Assembly: GCF_000420105.1 (NCBI RefSeq) | Contig: NZ_ATUH01000007.1 | Coordinates: 1 to 41,610, forward strand | Direction: 5' to 3' | Length of the DNA: 41,610 nucleotides | From: Metamycoplasma orale ATCC 23714 | GTDB lineage: Bacteria; Bacillota_I; Bacilli_A; Mycoplasmatales; Metamycoplasmataceae | Shown here: one piece after another, positions 41,347-41,610 of the stretch | Position numbering within the stretch: the first letter of the stretch is position 1 | Layout of the letters: each line of letters starts with the position of its first letter | The notes under the pieces: generated by a model | What the model saw: the letters and a program-made list of their open reading frames with translations, nothing else | Database searches by the model: none | Told to the model about the DNA's origin: nothing | Made by a program: the position numbers and the translations under genes

Positions 41347-41610
41347 ATGGGTAGACAATTAAAAATTAATGAGTGACTACAAGTATTTGACTTGTATGAA
41401 AACTATAAGAATAATAAAATTTCCAAGAGAGCATTTGAATATGAATATTTAAAAATTTGCGGTTCAAATAAAATTTTTAATAGATATGTAATTCGTTGAA
41501 TAAAAATTAAAATTAAAAAATATAATTTAGGTATGAACATAGAATCTAAAACCGGTAAATCACCTAAAAAAGGAAAAGGAAGCGGCCGTCCAAGAAAAAA
41601 ATTTCCATTG
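41347..41610 (+). CDS. IS3-family transposase OrfA, N-terminal part (cut by window edge)
   Basis: 88 codons: MGRQLKINEWLQVFDLYENY, then ISKRAFEYEYLKICGSNKIF, then IESKTGKSPKKGKGSGRPRK. The strongly basic G-R-P-R-K tail and the tract WLQVFDLYENYKNNKIS match OrfA proteins of mycoplasma IS3/IS150-type elements, which bind the IS ends. An AAAGGAG site lies 8 nt before ATG. OrfB, normally made by a -1 frameshift, lies outside the window. One TGA is Trp (NEWLQ) and another is in VIRWIK. Confidence 0.75.

Overview
The window comes from a mollicute (Mycoplasma sensu lato, most like the hominis/bovis lineage). It is very AT-rich. Most genes read through only if TGA is tryptophan (for example EGLETWFHDS in the ZIP gene and GYESW-type joins in transketolase and YidC). 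The ribosome-binding sites are AAGGAG-like, several lipoproteins carry a Mycoplasma AAKC/VSC lipobox, and there is no cell-wall gene. A standard-code ORF call would break nearly every gene here. Coordinates below assume translation table 4.

Layout. 1-2740: decayed accessory DNA. It holds the 5' end of an IS30-type transposase, a wrecked fic gene, a membrane-protein gene split at a T8 tract, and a decayed potD. 2731-5840: polyamine ABC transporter genes potA-potB-potC. 6109-8455: mtnN and two adjacent, distantly similar membrane proteins. 8525-11510: rpmB, an S4-domain protein, dnaN and dnaA. 11511-11650: likely oriC, with three head-to-tail DnaA-box-like 9-mers exactly 12 bp apart. 11700-15371: fba, tkt and a HAD phosphatase. 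15813-18410: yidC, rnpA and rpmH. 18571-21246: a three-gene cassette (PHP phosphoesterase, SMC/RecN-like ATPase, 100-aa protein) that may be a defence or DNA-processing system. 21905-23448: tatD-rsmA. 23468-25126: a small membrane protein between two ~38-bp direct repeats, then gap (GAPDH). 25256-34512: a lipoprotein island around a ZIP metal transporter. 34509-36633: oppC/oppB permeases. 36760-40509: a second HAD phosphatase, a CNNM/CorC-type CBS protein and a large membrane protein. 40634-41194: def. 41267-end: the left end of an IS3-type element.

How the genes work together. dnaA/dnaN/oriC and rpmH/rnpA/yidC form the conserved origin neighbourhood, here separated by an fba-tkt-HAD carbon-metabolism block. 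fba, tkt and gap are parts of glycolysis and the non-oxidative pentose pathway. potABC is intact, but its substrate-binding partner potD is broken. oppBC appear without oppD/oppF in this window. Three surface lipoproteins near the ZIP transporter carry HxH motifs, which suggests metal capture. No tRNA, rRNA or CRISPR array was seen.

The most distinctive signals are the PHP-ATPase-small protein cassette, a recurrent leaderless promoter layout (TATAAT 6-10 nt before ATG at six genes, including dnaA and def), and altered base-reading residues in DnaA next to altered DnaA boxes. Functional statements rest on motif recognition by eye; no database search was run.
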